A stretch of 64,000 nt of DNA from the NCBI GenBank assembly GCA_033977485.1, contig CM066985.1, forward strand, positions 76,575,045-76,639,044, read 5' to 3'. Origin of the DNA: Hydrangea macrophylla (Eukaryota > Streptophyta > Magnoliopsida > Cornales > Hydrangeaceae). Position 1 is the first letter of the stretch. Each line of letters starts with the position of its first letter. The translations under genes were made by a program, and so were the position numbers. Below, piece by piece: positions 33,382-44,373 of the stretch. Below the pieces are notes generated by a model. The model did not search any database. It was not told the origin of the DNA and saw nothing but the letters and a program-made list of their open reading frames with translations.

Positions 33382-35093
33382 CTAAATTATGAACATAATG
33401 TCATACGAGCTGCATGTGTCCACTAGCACCCTCTTGACCATATAGTTGGCTAAAGAAAGCGCCACAACTAGCGGGTCATCATGGGGGCAGTGGACGCCCT
33501 GCAAGTTGTCAGAGGTGAACGTTAGAACGTCAGTTGGGGAGGAACCGGTGGATTGGACCTGCCAAACATCTGCCCGGGACGCCCGAGCATGCCTCTTCCA
33601 TGCCGACTGTGAATCCCCTCCGCCTGACGTTCCTCCGGAGATCATATTGATTTGATCGAGAGGCTGGAGTTGACCGGGAGCTCGGGCTCCTTGTGCGGGC
33701 CGTCCGTCTGCTGCGACATACTTTGCTAGATGGCCTTGCTCGATCAATCTTTCAATTGCCATCTTTAACTTGAAGCAGTCTTTTGTGTTGTGGCCGTGAA
33801 CTCTGTAGAAACGGCAAAACTTGTCCCGATTCCTCTTCCCGGGCGGGGCTTTAAGCTTTGGTGGCTGTTGAAGCAGCCTCTGCGCCTCGGCCGCGGCCAT
33901 GACTTCTTGTATGGGCCGAGAAAGGGGTGTAAAAGCAATCGGGGGCTGGCCTCGAACATCTTTCTGATCCTGCTTTGGCTTCTTTCTCGAGCCCTTCTCA
34001 AATCCTTTACACTTGCGCTTGGCCTTCGGGGATTCATCTCCTGCCTGGCTGGCACGCTTTGCCTTCAGGAACTCCTCATTGTCTATGTACTTTCCGACCC
34101 TCTCCGAGAGCTCCACCAGAGTTGTCGGTCGATCGCGATGAAACAACGTAGCAACCTTGGTGTGTTGAATTCCCGAACAGAAGGCCATAATTGCGGCTGT
34201 TTCATTGAGATTGCGGATCTAAAGCCTTTGCTGATTCAAACGGTCCACATACTCCCTTAGGGACTCCCCTTTGCGCTGCTTGACGGTCAGCAGCTGAGTG
34301 TCCGGTTGCGATCGGTCGAGCATCCCGACAAACTGGCTGATGAATAGCTTGCTGAGGGCTTTGAAGTCATCGACCGTCCGAGGCTTTAAAGCATGGAACC
34401 ACTGTGCTACTGGCCCTTTGAGGGTACTGGAAAAGGCCAGGCACAGTAGATCGTCCACCGTGGTGACCAGTGCCATCTGAGCCTTGTAAGTGCGGATGTG
34501 GTCCACCAGACTCCCTGTGCCGTCATAGGAGCTAAGGTGAGGGGGTTTGAACTTCCGCGGGATAGGGAACTGCGTTACCCGAGCGGTGTAGGGTGATTCC
34601 GTCTCCGTATTGGTGAGGTCGTGGCCGGACTTGCGGCTCAACCTCTCAATCTGCTGCTACAGTTGTTCGAACTCGGCCTTGACGTCATCCCGCCCGGTTC
34701 TCTTCTCTACATCCGAGCGGTAGGTCGGATTGGACGACGAGGCCTCTTCCTCAAAGCGCGTCGACCTTGGGGATAGGACCCGGCTCCGGGTCCTAGAAAT
34801 CGGGTGCCTAAGATCCCCCTGGCTTAGGGTCGGAGGATCTTTGGCTGATTCCTGGGCCTTCCGTCCTGGCTCTTCTCCTCTGGCCGCGCGCCGTCGGTTG
34901 ATGATGGTTCTGTCATCCTCCACCCGGCGAGGATTGGGCCGAGCTTGCCTCTGTGAACGCCTGGTTGACTGGCTGCGCTCACCATCACCGTGGTGTTCCC
35001 AATTCGGTGGGGACACTAGGGCAGAATGGGTTTGCCTTCGCACCGGAGCGGTATCCTGAACGGGAGCGCTTTTCTCGGGCTGATCTTCTGGTG
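33382..35093 (-). pseudogene. gag-protease relic of the Tat-like element (main part)
   Basis: Together with 43518-43701 this is one gag gene. From right to left: Arg/Ser-rich N-terminal part (35043-34657); retrotransposon gag core (34641-34219) with VTQFPIPRKFKPPHLSSYDG, KGPVAQWFHALKPRTVDDF and RKGESLREYVDRLNQQ; then 34188-33382 with YIDNEEFLKAKR, a zinc knuckle of Tat type (FCRFYRVHGHNTKDC) and IERLIEQGHLAKYVA. Protease begins (VKRVLVDTCSSYDIMF; D-T-C rather than D-T/S-G) and is cut off. Apart from the insertion, only two in-frame stops split the gag (about 34656 and 34218), both TAG. GC content is higher than in its surroundings. Confidence 0.85.
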
Positions 35094-35330
35094 CAGGGTG
35101 TCACGACCCATCCCACTACGCGTGGAAATAGGACACGTGGCACGCCACCAAGGCTCATCTAAACAATCATATAAATATACGCAGCGGAAAGAACTTTAAA
35201 ACAATCTTGGGTATTTAAAACTTAGGGAACATTACCCTCTGAGGTTGTAAAAACCATTGAAAACAGAGTTATAAAAAGTTTTGACCAAAGGAAGGCACTT
35301 CAAAAGAAAACAGTTTTGAAAATAGAGGCT

Positions 35331-35601
35331 CAGTCGACTGCCCCGTCGACTGCACCAGGGTCCAGTCGACTGCTCCGTCGACTGTGTCAAGCAGAACCAA
35401 AAATACATCATACTGCAAAGAGGTCCAGTCGACTAATCTGGGAATCCAGTCGACTGCTTTTCAATCAAAGGAAGCAGTAGCTAAAGTCAACAGTGTTCAG
35501 TCGACTGCCCAAGGGGTTCAGTCGACTGCTTCTCTGATATACACTTACAGTATCCCAAATACACGAGATCCAGTCGACTGATCAGGGGGTTCAGTCGACT
35601 G
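35331..35601. repeat. Cluster of ten CAGTCGACTG-type palindromes in the LTR
   Basis: Seven perfect copies of CAGTCGACTG and three variants (two CCGTCGACTG, one CAGTCGACTA) occur in 271 bp. The right LTR has the same cluster at 41634-41904, with a few single-base changes. It lies in the part of the LTR downstream of the inferred start of transcription (R/U5 side). Confidence 0.9.
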
Positions 35602-36689
35602 CTCCTCTGCTGGCAGCCCTGTGCTGACAATTACAAGTCCTACTACCCAGTACCAACAACAACACAACCACAACTGATTTTTAACGTATTAAAACATAAC
35701 TACAGATGTTCAATTACAAGATTACAGTACTATAGGACTAATCTATGGTTCTATTACAACATATTACCAATCCTTACACAAGTTTAGGATTTTAAACAAA
35801 ACATAAACAAGTGTTATTCCCGGCGTTCATCGGCCTCACTCATCACGCTTCTTCTTGTCTTTCTTCTTACCTGCAATGGAGTACATCTCCACTGCTCAGC
35901 TATATGCTGAGCGTACAAGTCTAACATGTGCAATATATGATGAAACATGCTTTAATCTCATAAATCATACAATAGTCTCTAGGAAGAAAAATACGCATTC
36001 AACCGGTAGCGGCAAGTCCAAGCCTTAAACCGCGATACCAATGGCAAGTCCAAGTCTATCAACCATTGTATCCACAAGAGCCATGGCAAGTCCAAGTCTA
36101 TCAACCATGCACAGTAGCCGTCGCTACTAAATTCTCAAACATCGAGAAGCTTACTCCGGCATGAAATTGTATAAGACTCCCCTTTGACCCACATAGACAA
36201 CTTAACGTGCTCGCATAAATTTAGACATGCTTTTCACAATTTAGCGCGTGCATAATTAACGGGCCTACAATTAACACATGGATTTCGCCCGGATCACAAT
36301 TTCGTCGTCGAAATATAAAACATGTATTTCCCTATATTTCACAAGTTAGAACTTCATACCTCGTGCGATTTTCCCCCAAACTTTGAAGGATCGACTAGGA
36401 GGCTAAATAAACGTCGGATTTCGAATTTGGTACGATTCCTACAAGTTTATACCTGTTTTTCCCAAAAGTTCAAAATTAAGATTTTTACAAAACTTGGCCA
36501 AACACGGCCTAAGTGGTATCAAAACGTAGATCTTACCCCCACGAGTTCAAATCTGAAATCTGGAGAAAATCTGACGGACGAACGGTCGTCGATCGGCGTC
36601 GCAAAGCCCGTGGCAACCAAATCTCCCTTCTCTCTCCTCTCTCTAGATATTTGGCAAAAGGTTGGATGAGAATGAAATCTCATCCTAAT

Positions 36690-36701
36690 CTATTTATAGA
36701 C
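36690..36701 (-). promoter_or_regulatory. TATA box of the chromovirus-type LTR
   Basis: TCTATAAATAGA read on the minus strand, with the same sequence in the other LTR at about 42992-43003. It leaves about 0.5 kb of U3 and about 1.55 kb of R-U5. Confidence 0.6.
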
Positions 36702-37215
36702 AAACTTTCAGGGAATTAAGTTTACCTCCCCACAAGTTTCTCAAAACTTCTAATTAAATCCTGAAACGTCGCACACATCCATTTTAGGCCTTTACGAGTG
36801 AAAATTAGAATTTTCAAAAGTTTTTGACTAAGTCTCGTTTGGGTCCAAAATAACGTCCGAAAACTATATTCAGTGAAATCTCTACACAACCTACCTTTTT
36901 AGTTAACGTGGCACTCACGTTCTCACCACAGTTCTCAAAATGATATATAACAATATCACAATTACCAGAAATTACCAACACAGGTATAAAAATTACTATT
37001 CACAAAATACCAGATAAAGCCAAATAACATTTAAATCACATAAATGTCATTTACTCATGTCAATGCAATATGAGATACCATGTTCCCGTGTCCTCACTGA
37101 CACTTTACCGTTGACTCACAGTCAACCTCAATCCACCATTATCAACTAACATTGATAATCCACAAAATCTAAATATGCATATTAAAACCATGAAATATTT
37201 GGAACGGGTGTGACA

Positions 37216-37232
37216 ACTCTCCCCTCCAAAAA
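37216..37232 (-). promoter_or_regulatory. Polypurine tract of the chromovirus-type element
   Basis: On the minus strand the bases read TTTTGGAGGGGAGAGT and then the LTR. The preceding TTTGGGGACAAACTTCC is a common end of chromovirus interiors. Confidence 0.75.
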
Positions 37233-39590
37233 GGAAGTTTGTCCCCAAACTTAAACCATCTTCTCAAGTCATTAAGACTTCACACAAGCACAATCACTTT
37301 ACCGAGAAATCCCAGTTTCACGAGGAAAATAAATCCTCAGGCTCTTAAGGAAAATAAATCCTCAGAGCCTCCGTCTCAATCTGATAAGAGATTCAAACAG
37401 AATCCTAACAATACTCCGAAGCATCTCGATAGATAAGAATATCAATACATGAGTGAAACTTACCCAATAGTCATACCTGACATTAACTCACCTCACGACA
37501 TCACAACGTCAACTCATGTATCCTTTCATCGTACGTGTCACATTTTCTTTCCGGAATTCAAAAGTTTCATCACAATACTCAACCCAAGGAAATAATTCAT
37601 CTCTCATTCACCTATCTTGCTTTTCGACTAAAATTCGTTGACAACACGTTTTAGCTGGTGAACAATCACACACGGTTCTTCATCTCGAAGTGAACCAAAA
37701 CTGAGTACTATCACACTTACATACTCTGTCGAGAAGTCAACGCCTCAACCAACTTATTTCATATACCATGGATTCAATCCCTTATCCTGTCATTCGCAAA
37801 ATACTTGTAGAATGACACACATTTTCAAATATCTCTCATTTCTTATCAAATTCAAATCTTCCTTTCCCAAGGAATTTATATAACGTAATATCAGTTTACA
37901 TAACCATCGATTTGTCAGTAGCATGTCGTACTAGTACTCTCTCTCTCTGTCTCTGACAATTGTCATCATTCCATTTTGGTTTAACCAACCTCGTATTTTA
38001 CTTCTGATCATATATGCCTCATAAAATACTATCCAGGTTCCTAACTGGCAATTTCATATCATTCTACCTCTTCGAACCTACCCGATGTCCCGAATGGTTA
38101 GCACACTTGCCCCTTTATCTCTCACTTCTGTACTCGAACTTTTGTCGATTAACGTAGGATAATTCACTTTATACTTTCAATTTAAAACATTTAATAAAGT
38201 CAAATACATTTATCATTTATGATTTAAAACAAACTAATTTAAAATCTTACATAATACCTCATTTCTTTCTCAACACCACCACCTCAATATCCATCGTAAC
38301 GAATAGCATTGTTAATCAAAATTTGACTTAGCCAATCTTGCATGTACCACATAGTTTATCAAAACATATCCTCTTATTCACATCATACCCTGTTCCTATC
38401 CCAAACCGTTGATCATTCACAATCCATCATGTTTGCCTAGTGTACTCACACTCTGAGCCAATCACTTTTCTTTCAAAGATCTTAACTGCAATGTAGTCCA
38501 TTCTCATATCAGTCCAGGTAAATCCACTACCATTTATGTAGTTTACAACTCTATACATCTCTGGTGTTTCACTTTCACCCTTGCAGAAGTCCATATCGAT
38601 CACACTTCTGTATCTCAACTCTCACCGAGTTCCTGACAACCGTTCATACTAAGCGTATATTCTTCGTATAACATCTCAAAGTACCATACCTTATTCCGAC
38701 ATTAAATGTTTCATAACCGTAGTCAAATCTGACTCAATTTCCAATTTAAACTCTCTAGTCCTTAATTATTGCTATCCGAGTCTCCAATCCATCATTCCTG
38801 AAAAACCTATTGCTAACAGCATTAATACAATCCCCACATACAATCTGAGGATAAGCCGGTAATTAAATCTTCCCACAAAGTACTATAGCATCACTGTGTT
38901 CAATAAACTCTATATCGATTTCCAATTCACATACCTTTCACGACAATACCCCAAGGTAAATTCTCACTCTGGTCACCAATGCCAAACGATTCCTAACTGT
39001 CATCTTTCAAGTGCTTCACACTTTGCGAATCTCGTCAAGTTCTTGATTGATCAAAGCCTCAAATCATTCATTACCTCAGGTTACTCCAATACTTGCCTTT
39101 GGAACAAGCCAAATTCAGGTACACGACATTTCACCAACTCCTTTAGAATTCCCAAGTTCACAATCTGTCCACATAGAACTCATTCGTTTGACAACCACCG
39201 TTATGTCCCAAGCACTAAGCATGCCATAACTTTCCACGATACCGTCTTCCAAGGTCTACTTGATACCTAATCACAAGTATTTAGAACAAATTTTCTTACT
39301 CAACGAAAGTTTTATTTAAAAACATTTAAAACACTTTAAAATTTTCTTAGTGTGAAATTCGACATTCCCAAAACTCTCCAACCTTGTTGGAATCTAGGAC
39401 ACTGAGATCGTATTTCATAGCATCCACCATTTTCCTCCAACCATTTACATTTCTACTATCATATCTGATAATGTACTCAACGTACTATCGTGTCTTCCTC
39501 TTATTCTTACCGTTTTTGTTCACTTACTCATTAAAGCTTCGTCTTTCCAATTTATATTTCCTGTTCTCAATCGATATTGACTTATCCAAA
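37233..39590 (-). other. Degenerate 3' interior of the chromovirus-type element
   Basis: This is where the integrase C-terminus and chromodomain should lie. No frame is recognisable. A short ORF at 38427-38618 resembles nothing. Confidence 0.5.
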
Positions 39591-39592
39591 GT

Positions 39593-40085
39593 CTAGTACG
39601 CAAAGTCTAAGCATGTCTTCCAATATCTGAATCGTCCATTCTGACTGTCCATCGATCTGAGGATGAAATGTAGTACTGAAACTCGGTTTAGTACTCGTGG
39701 CTTCCTGTAGACTTCCCAAAACCTCGATGTAAAACTACTATCACGATCCGATATGATCACTGTTGGAACTCTGTATAGTCTTACAACCTCTTTCACATAC
39801 AATTCTGTCAACCTTGAAGGTTTAGTCGTATTGATCGGTAGATTGCGCTAATTTCGTCAATCTATCAAGCATAACCCAAATCTTATCATTCTTATTAAAC
39901 GATCGTGGAAATCCCGAATACAAAATCCATCGTAATCTCATCCCATTTCCACTCTGACACTGGTAATGGTTGTAGTAGTCCTGTAGGTACTTGTCTTTCT
40001 GCCTTGACTTGCTAACATGCTGAACACTCAGACACAACTTGGCAACTTCTCGCTTCATACCTCTCCACCAAAAGTTTTCTCGCAA
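39593..40085 (-). pseudogene. Integrase relic of the chromovirus-type element
   Basis: Minus strand from 40085: ENFWWRGMKREVAKLCLSVQ HV... (zinc-domain end with the WWxGMK signature), then [20 protein letters not shown]. From 39811: LYVKEVVRLYRVPTVIISDR followed by DSSFTSRFWEVY (second catalytic Asp in SDRD) and a shifted FHLRSMDSQNGR-like end that marks HPQTDGQSER. Frameshifts split the gene at about 39815 and within the downstream part. The match is to the Tekay/Del type. Confidence 0.8.
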
Positions 40086-40496
40086 ATTCCGGTATGTCTT
40101 ATCACTCCCTGGATGAATTGAATATTTAGTACTGTGAGCCTTCTCTAAAAGTCGCTCCTAGATTAGCTTTACCTTCTCCGTAGTCAACTGTATCATCGTA
40201 GGTCTTAACAACTTTCTTTCCCCAACCTCGATCCAACAAATCAGCGATCGACATTTAAGCCCATACAATGCTTCATACGGTGCCATTTCCGATACTTGAC
40301 TGAAACCCGTTACTTCTACTAACTGTAGTTTTAAACCGTCAAAGCATACTCTATCATTCCCGTTCTTAATCCCTCATCCTAGGTTAATCCTTAAATACCG
40401 CTTCTCACTTATACAATCAATCTGGTAGCTTTCCTTACTAACCTTTATACTATATCTGAATCCACCATGGTACCACAAACATTCGAAACCAGGTTC

Positions 40497-40787
40497 AGTT
40501 GAGAGATTCCTCAACAACCACAATACTGATAACCCGTAGAGATATTGCCCAATCCCCAATACATTCCACAAGATAGGTTGAGAGATTCCTCAACTGTCCA
40601 ATACATACCGTAAGATAGGTTGAGAGATTCCTCAACCATCCAATACATACCATATACCGCACAATAAGTTGAAAGATTCTTCAACTACCCAATACACACC
40701 ATATATACCGTAAGATACATCATAAGATAACCTCGTACGATTGTACCGTAGGTTAACATCGTAAGATAAGGTGAGAGATTCCTCACC
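40497..40787. repeat. Five short hairpins with loop AGATTC (covarying stems)
   Basis: Copies: GTTGAG-AGATTC-CTCAAC near 40498; GGTTGAG-AGATTC-CTCAACT near 40577; GGTTGAG-AGATTC-CTCAACC at 40618-40637; AGTTGAA-AGATTC-TTCAACT at 40667-40686; GGTGAG-AGATTC-CTCACC near 40770. The loop never changes, while stem changes occur on both sides. Spacers share CCAATACATACC and GTAAGATA. Confidence 0.8.
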
Positions 40788-40789
40788 GA

Positions 40790-41384
40790 CCCCATATGCC
40801 AGCAATACATATTGCTGGACTTTCTATCACAAACCCCAACTGTTCATCCTTATTCTCTTACGTCACGATGTCACGATGTTTAACCAATGTCTGAAACATG
40901 ACTATTATCAATCAATCTCAATCCCAAAATTCCACTACGAACAATTACCTTCATTTTCTATGTGAACAATGCATAAATCTCCTCTGACGTACTATTCAAA
41001 CTCCATTCTCGGTTAGATCCCTCAAAGGACACTCGTCACTATCGTTGAAAACATCCACCGATTCGATCAAAATCATTTTCTTTTCGCTTAGCAATTTCAC
41101 CGTTCATCATTACCAAAATATCATCTTTCCCTCTTGCCACAACACGCAGTCTATGATAACTCATGATACATTCACCTCATCACACAGCTCTACATCCGTA
41201 TGATTCCACCGATTCACGAATGCATAAATGCTATGCATGTATGACAATAACATAATCATGTATGTATAACAACATACCATATGCATCAAACATCTCTACA
41301 ATATGTGGGTGCAATCTAGAACATGTGACAATTCACTCAACACTCCACTCGTCGTCGAACGTTCCCAAAATTTTGTTACCTATT
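40790..41384 (-). other. 5' interior of the chromovirus-type element, no gag seen
   Basis: No ORF with gag features; only short AT-rich frames. Confidence 0.5.
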
Positions 41385-41401
41385 GCTTTGATACCAATAA
41401 A
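41378..41401 (-). promoter_or_regulatory. Primer binding site (initiator-Met tRNA) of the chromovirus-type element
   Basis: Minus strand: TTATTGGTATCAAAGCAATA directly after the LTR end. TGGTATCA-AGC is the complement of the initiator-Met tRNA 3' end with one change. Confidence 0.75.
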
Positions 41402-43517
41402 TGTCACGACCCATCCCACTACGCGTGGAAATAGGACACGTGGCACGCCACCAAGGCTCATCTAAACAATCATATAAATATACGCAGCGGAAAGAACTTT
41501 AAAACAATCTTGGGTATTTAAAACTTAGGGAACATTACCCTCTGAGGTTGTAAAAACCATTAAAAACAGAGTTATAAAAAGTTTTGACCAAAGGAAGGCA
41601 CTTCAAAAGAAAACAGTTTTGAAAACAGAGGCTCAGTCGATTGCCCCGTCGACTGCACCAGGGTCCAGTCGACTGCTCCGTCGACTGTGTCAAGCAGAAC
41701 CAAAAAAACATCATACTGCAAAGAGGTCCAGTCGACTGATCTGGGAATCCAGTCGACTGCTTTTCAATCAAATGAAGCAGTAGCTAAAGTCAACAGTGTT
41801 CAGTCGACTGCCCAAGGGGTTCAGTCGACTGCTTCTCTGATATACACTTACAGTATCCCAAATACACGAGATCCAGTCGACTGATCAGGGGGTTCAGTCG
41901 ACTGCTCCTCTGCTGGCAGCCCTGTGCTGACAATTACAAGTCCTGCTACCCAGTACCAACAACAACACAACCACAACTGATTTTTAACGTATTAAAACAT
42001 AACTACAGATGTTCAATTACAAGATTACAGTACTATAGGACTAATCTATGGTTCTATTACAACATATTACCAATCCTTACACAAGTTTAGGATTTTAAAC
42101 AAAACATAAACAAGTGTTATTCCCGGCGTTCATCGGCCTCACTCATCACGCTTCTTCTTGTCTTTCTTCTTACCTGCAATGGAGTACATCTCCACTGCTC
42201 AGCTATATGCTGAGCGTACAAGTCTAACATGTGCAATATATGATGAAACATGCTTTAATCTCATAAATCATACAATAGTCTCTAGGAAGAAAAATACGCA
42301 TTCAACCGGTAGCGGCAAGTCCAAGCCTTAAACCGTGATACCAATGGCAAGTCCAAGTCTATCAACCATTGTATCCACAAGTGCCATGGCAAGTCCAAGT
42401 CTATCAACCATGCACAGTAGCCGTCGCTACTAAATTCTCAAACATCGAGAAGCTTACTCCGGCATGAAATTGTATAAGACTCCCCTTTGACCCACATAGA
42501 CAACTTAACGTGCTCGCATAAATTTAGACATGTTTTTCACAATTTAGCGCGTGCATAATTAACGGGCCTACAATTAACACATGGATTTTGCCCGGATCAC
42601 AATTTCGTCGTCGAAATATAAAACATGTATTTCCCTATATTTCACAAGTTAGAACTTCATACCTCGTGCGATTTCCCCCAAACTTTGAAGGATCGACTAA
42701 GAGGCTAAATAAACGTCGGATTTCGAATTTGGTACGATTCCTACAAGTTTATACCTGTTTTTCCCAAAAGTCCAAAATTAAGATTTTTACAAAACTTGGC
42801 CAAACACGGCCTAAGTGGTATCAAAACGTAGATCTTACCCCCACGAGTTCAAATCTGAAATCTGGAGAAAATCTGACGGACGAACGGTCGTCGATCGGCG
42901 TCGCAAAGCCCGTGGCAACCAAATCTCCCTTCTCTCTCCTCTCTCTAGATATTTGGCAAAAGGTTGGATGAGAATGAAATCTCATCCTAATCTATTTATA
43001 GACAAACTTTCGGGGAATTAAGTTTACCTCCCCACAAGTTTCTCAAAACTTCTAATTAAATCTTGAAACGTCGCACACATCCATTTTAGGCCTTTACGAG
43101 TGAAAATTAGAATTTTCAAAAGTTTTTGACTAAGTCTCGTTTGGGTCCAAAATAACGTCCGAAAACTATATTCAGTGAAATCTCTACACAACCTACCTTT
43201 TTAGTTAACGTGGCACTCACGTTCTCACCACAGTTCTCAAAATGATATATAACAATATCACAATTACCAGAAATTACCAACACAGGTATAAAAATTACTA
43301 TTCACAAAATACCAGATAAAGCCAAATAACATTTAAATCACATAAATGTCATTTACTCATGTCAATGCAATATGAGATACCATGTTCCCGTGTCCTCACT
43401 GACACTTTACCGTTGACTCACAGTCAACCTCAATCCACCATTATCAACTAACATTGATAATCCACAAAATCTAAATATGCATATTAAAACCATGAAATTT
43501 TTGGAACGGGTGTGACA
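41402..43517 (-). repeat. 5' LTR (right copy) of the chromovirus-type element
   Basis: 2116 bp, same limits as 35099-37215, followed by CAGGG at 43518-43522. The palindrome cluster is at 41634-41904. Confidence 0.95.
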
Positions 43518-43701
43518 CAGGGCGCTTTTCCTGCCAGGCCAAAAGCGCCTCCATTTGTTCCTGCATTCGGCGCTGGCCTTCCAAGAGTTGTACCAACGCT
43601 GCCGTTATCTGTTCAGTGGTCATGGAGGCAGCCGATTACCCGGGCTGTGAATCCTCCTGACTGGGCTGAGTAGTGGCCTTCTTATTCCTTCTAGGCGGCA
43701 T
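43518..43701 (-). pseudogene. Start of the Tat-like gag gene, cut off by the insertion
   Basis: ATG at 43701 opens MPPRRNKKATTQPSQEDSQP, then a TAA, then MTTEQITAALVQLLEGQRRM and EQMEALLAWQEK up to the insertion point. It continues at 35093 on the far side of the inserted element. Confidence 0.8.
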
Positions 43702-43744
43702 GATGATCAGTCAAGAATTTGTTGGTGAAAAACTCTGTCGTTTC

Positions 43745-43762
43745 CCATAGACGGCGCCAAAC
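43745..43762 (-). promoter_or_regulatory. Primer binding site of the Tat-like element
   Basis: TTTGGCGCCGTCTATGGG on the minus strand, next to an LTR edge (TGAAGATGCC on the plus strand at 43763). It is of the TGGCGCCGT type common in Tat and Athila elements. Confidence 0.7.
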
Positions 43763-44373
43763 TGAAGATGCCAAAAATTAGTAACAAGGGTTTAGAGAGA
43801 CAAAAAGACAAGAACAAATTGTATGTGGTTCGGTCCCGTTAACGAGGTGACCTACGTCCACGGTTGCGTCTGTGCGCGTTCACTAACAGATCACCGGCGG
43901 GCCTGGTGAGCCAACAAAGAGGGGCGGCACTACCAGTAATACCGGCCTGGTATATGCGTACAATGGTGAATTCTCTGTTCTATACTTGTTAGCTAGAGAG
44001 TTATTCGGATCCCTGTAGACAGGATAGGTGGGCTCTTTTATAGGTGCAAGAGTCCACCCTTATATGGTAACTTAGTTAGATTAGGAAGCCTAATCTAATT
44101 ACAATTGATTTGCATTGTTTGGGGAAAGTTTTCTAAGCGGTTTAGGAAACTGCCACATTCCCTCTTGCAGTCTTGCAGATGGTTTAGGAAACTGCTGGTT
44201 AGGCCAGGTCCACGAGATGCCGCGGTCTTCCAATCCCGGCCTGTTGGTACGAACCGCGCGGTCCTAACGAACGCCTCGGAACTGCTCGGTTACTAGCGCC
44301 TTTATTAAAGTAACTAGCAGCTCCTGATGACGTGACAGACTGACTTCATGGCTGGATAATCTTGGACATATCA
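43763..44373 (-). repeat. 5' LTR of the Tat-like element
   Basis: On the minus strand it runs from about 44373 (TGATATGTCCAAG) to 43763 (GGCATCTTCA). A TATA-like CTATAAAAGAGC lies at about 44041-44030. The outer edge is an estimate because the partner LTR is missing. Confidence 0.6.

Larger units (their letters stand above)
35099..37215 (-). repeat. 3' LTR (left copy) of the chromovirus-type element
   Basis: 2117 bp. On the plus strand it starts TGTCACGACCC and ends GGAACGGGTGTGACA. It has a minus-strand TATA box near 36695 and a cluster of CAGTCGACTG palindromes at 35331-35601. The ORFs inside (60-115 codons) are also in the other LTR and have no domain. Confidence 0.95.
35099..43517 (-). 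mobile_element. Young chromovirus-type (Tekay/Del-like) Gypsy element, 8.4 kb
   Basis: Two LTRs (35099-37215 and 41402-43517) lie in direct orientation and are flanked by a perfect 5-bp duplication, CAGGG (35094-35098 and 43518-43522). The polypurine tract (right of the left LTR) and primer site (left of the right LTR) both show that the element runs on the minus strand. By eye the LTRs differ at about 17 bases plus one single-base gap in 2117, about 0.8%. The interior is only 4.2 kb. It keeps a broken integrase and no recognisable gag, protease or RT. It is inserted in the gag gene of the Tat-like element. Confidence 0.93.
33382..44373 (-). mobile_element. Truncated Tat-like Gypsy element, split by a younger insertion
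   Basis: On the minus strand: an LTR (44373-43763), a primer site (about 43762-43745, TTGGCGCCGTCTATGGG), gag starting at 43701 (MPPRRNKKATTQ), then a break at 43518/35098 where the chromovirus-type element is inserted, then the rest of gag and the start of protease to 33382. Everything downstream (RT to 3' LTR) is gone. Confidence 0.82.

Noticed and set aside
36322..36719. 115- and 68-codon ORFs in the LTRs (repeated at 42588-43021)
   Set aside because: Present only because they lie in LTR sequence; no domain and overlapping frames.
38896..39270. 124-codon plus-strand ORF inside the chromovirus-type element
   Set aside because: Antisense to the degenerate interior and without any domain; probably chance.
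40497..40787. CRISPR-like array of short palindromes
   Set aside because: Spacing is irregular and the spacers are related to each other; it sits inside a retrotransposon.
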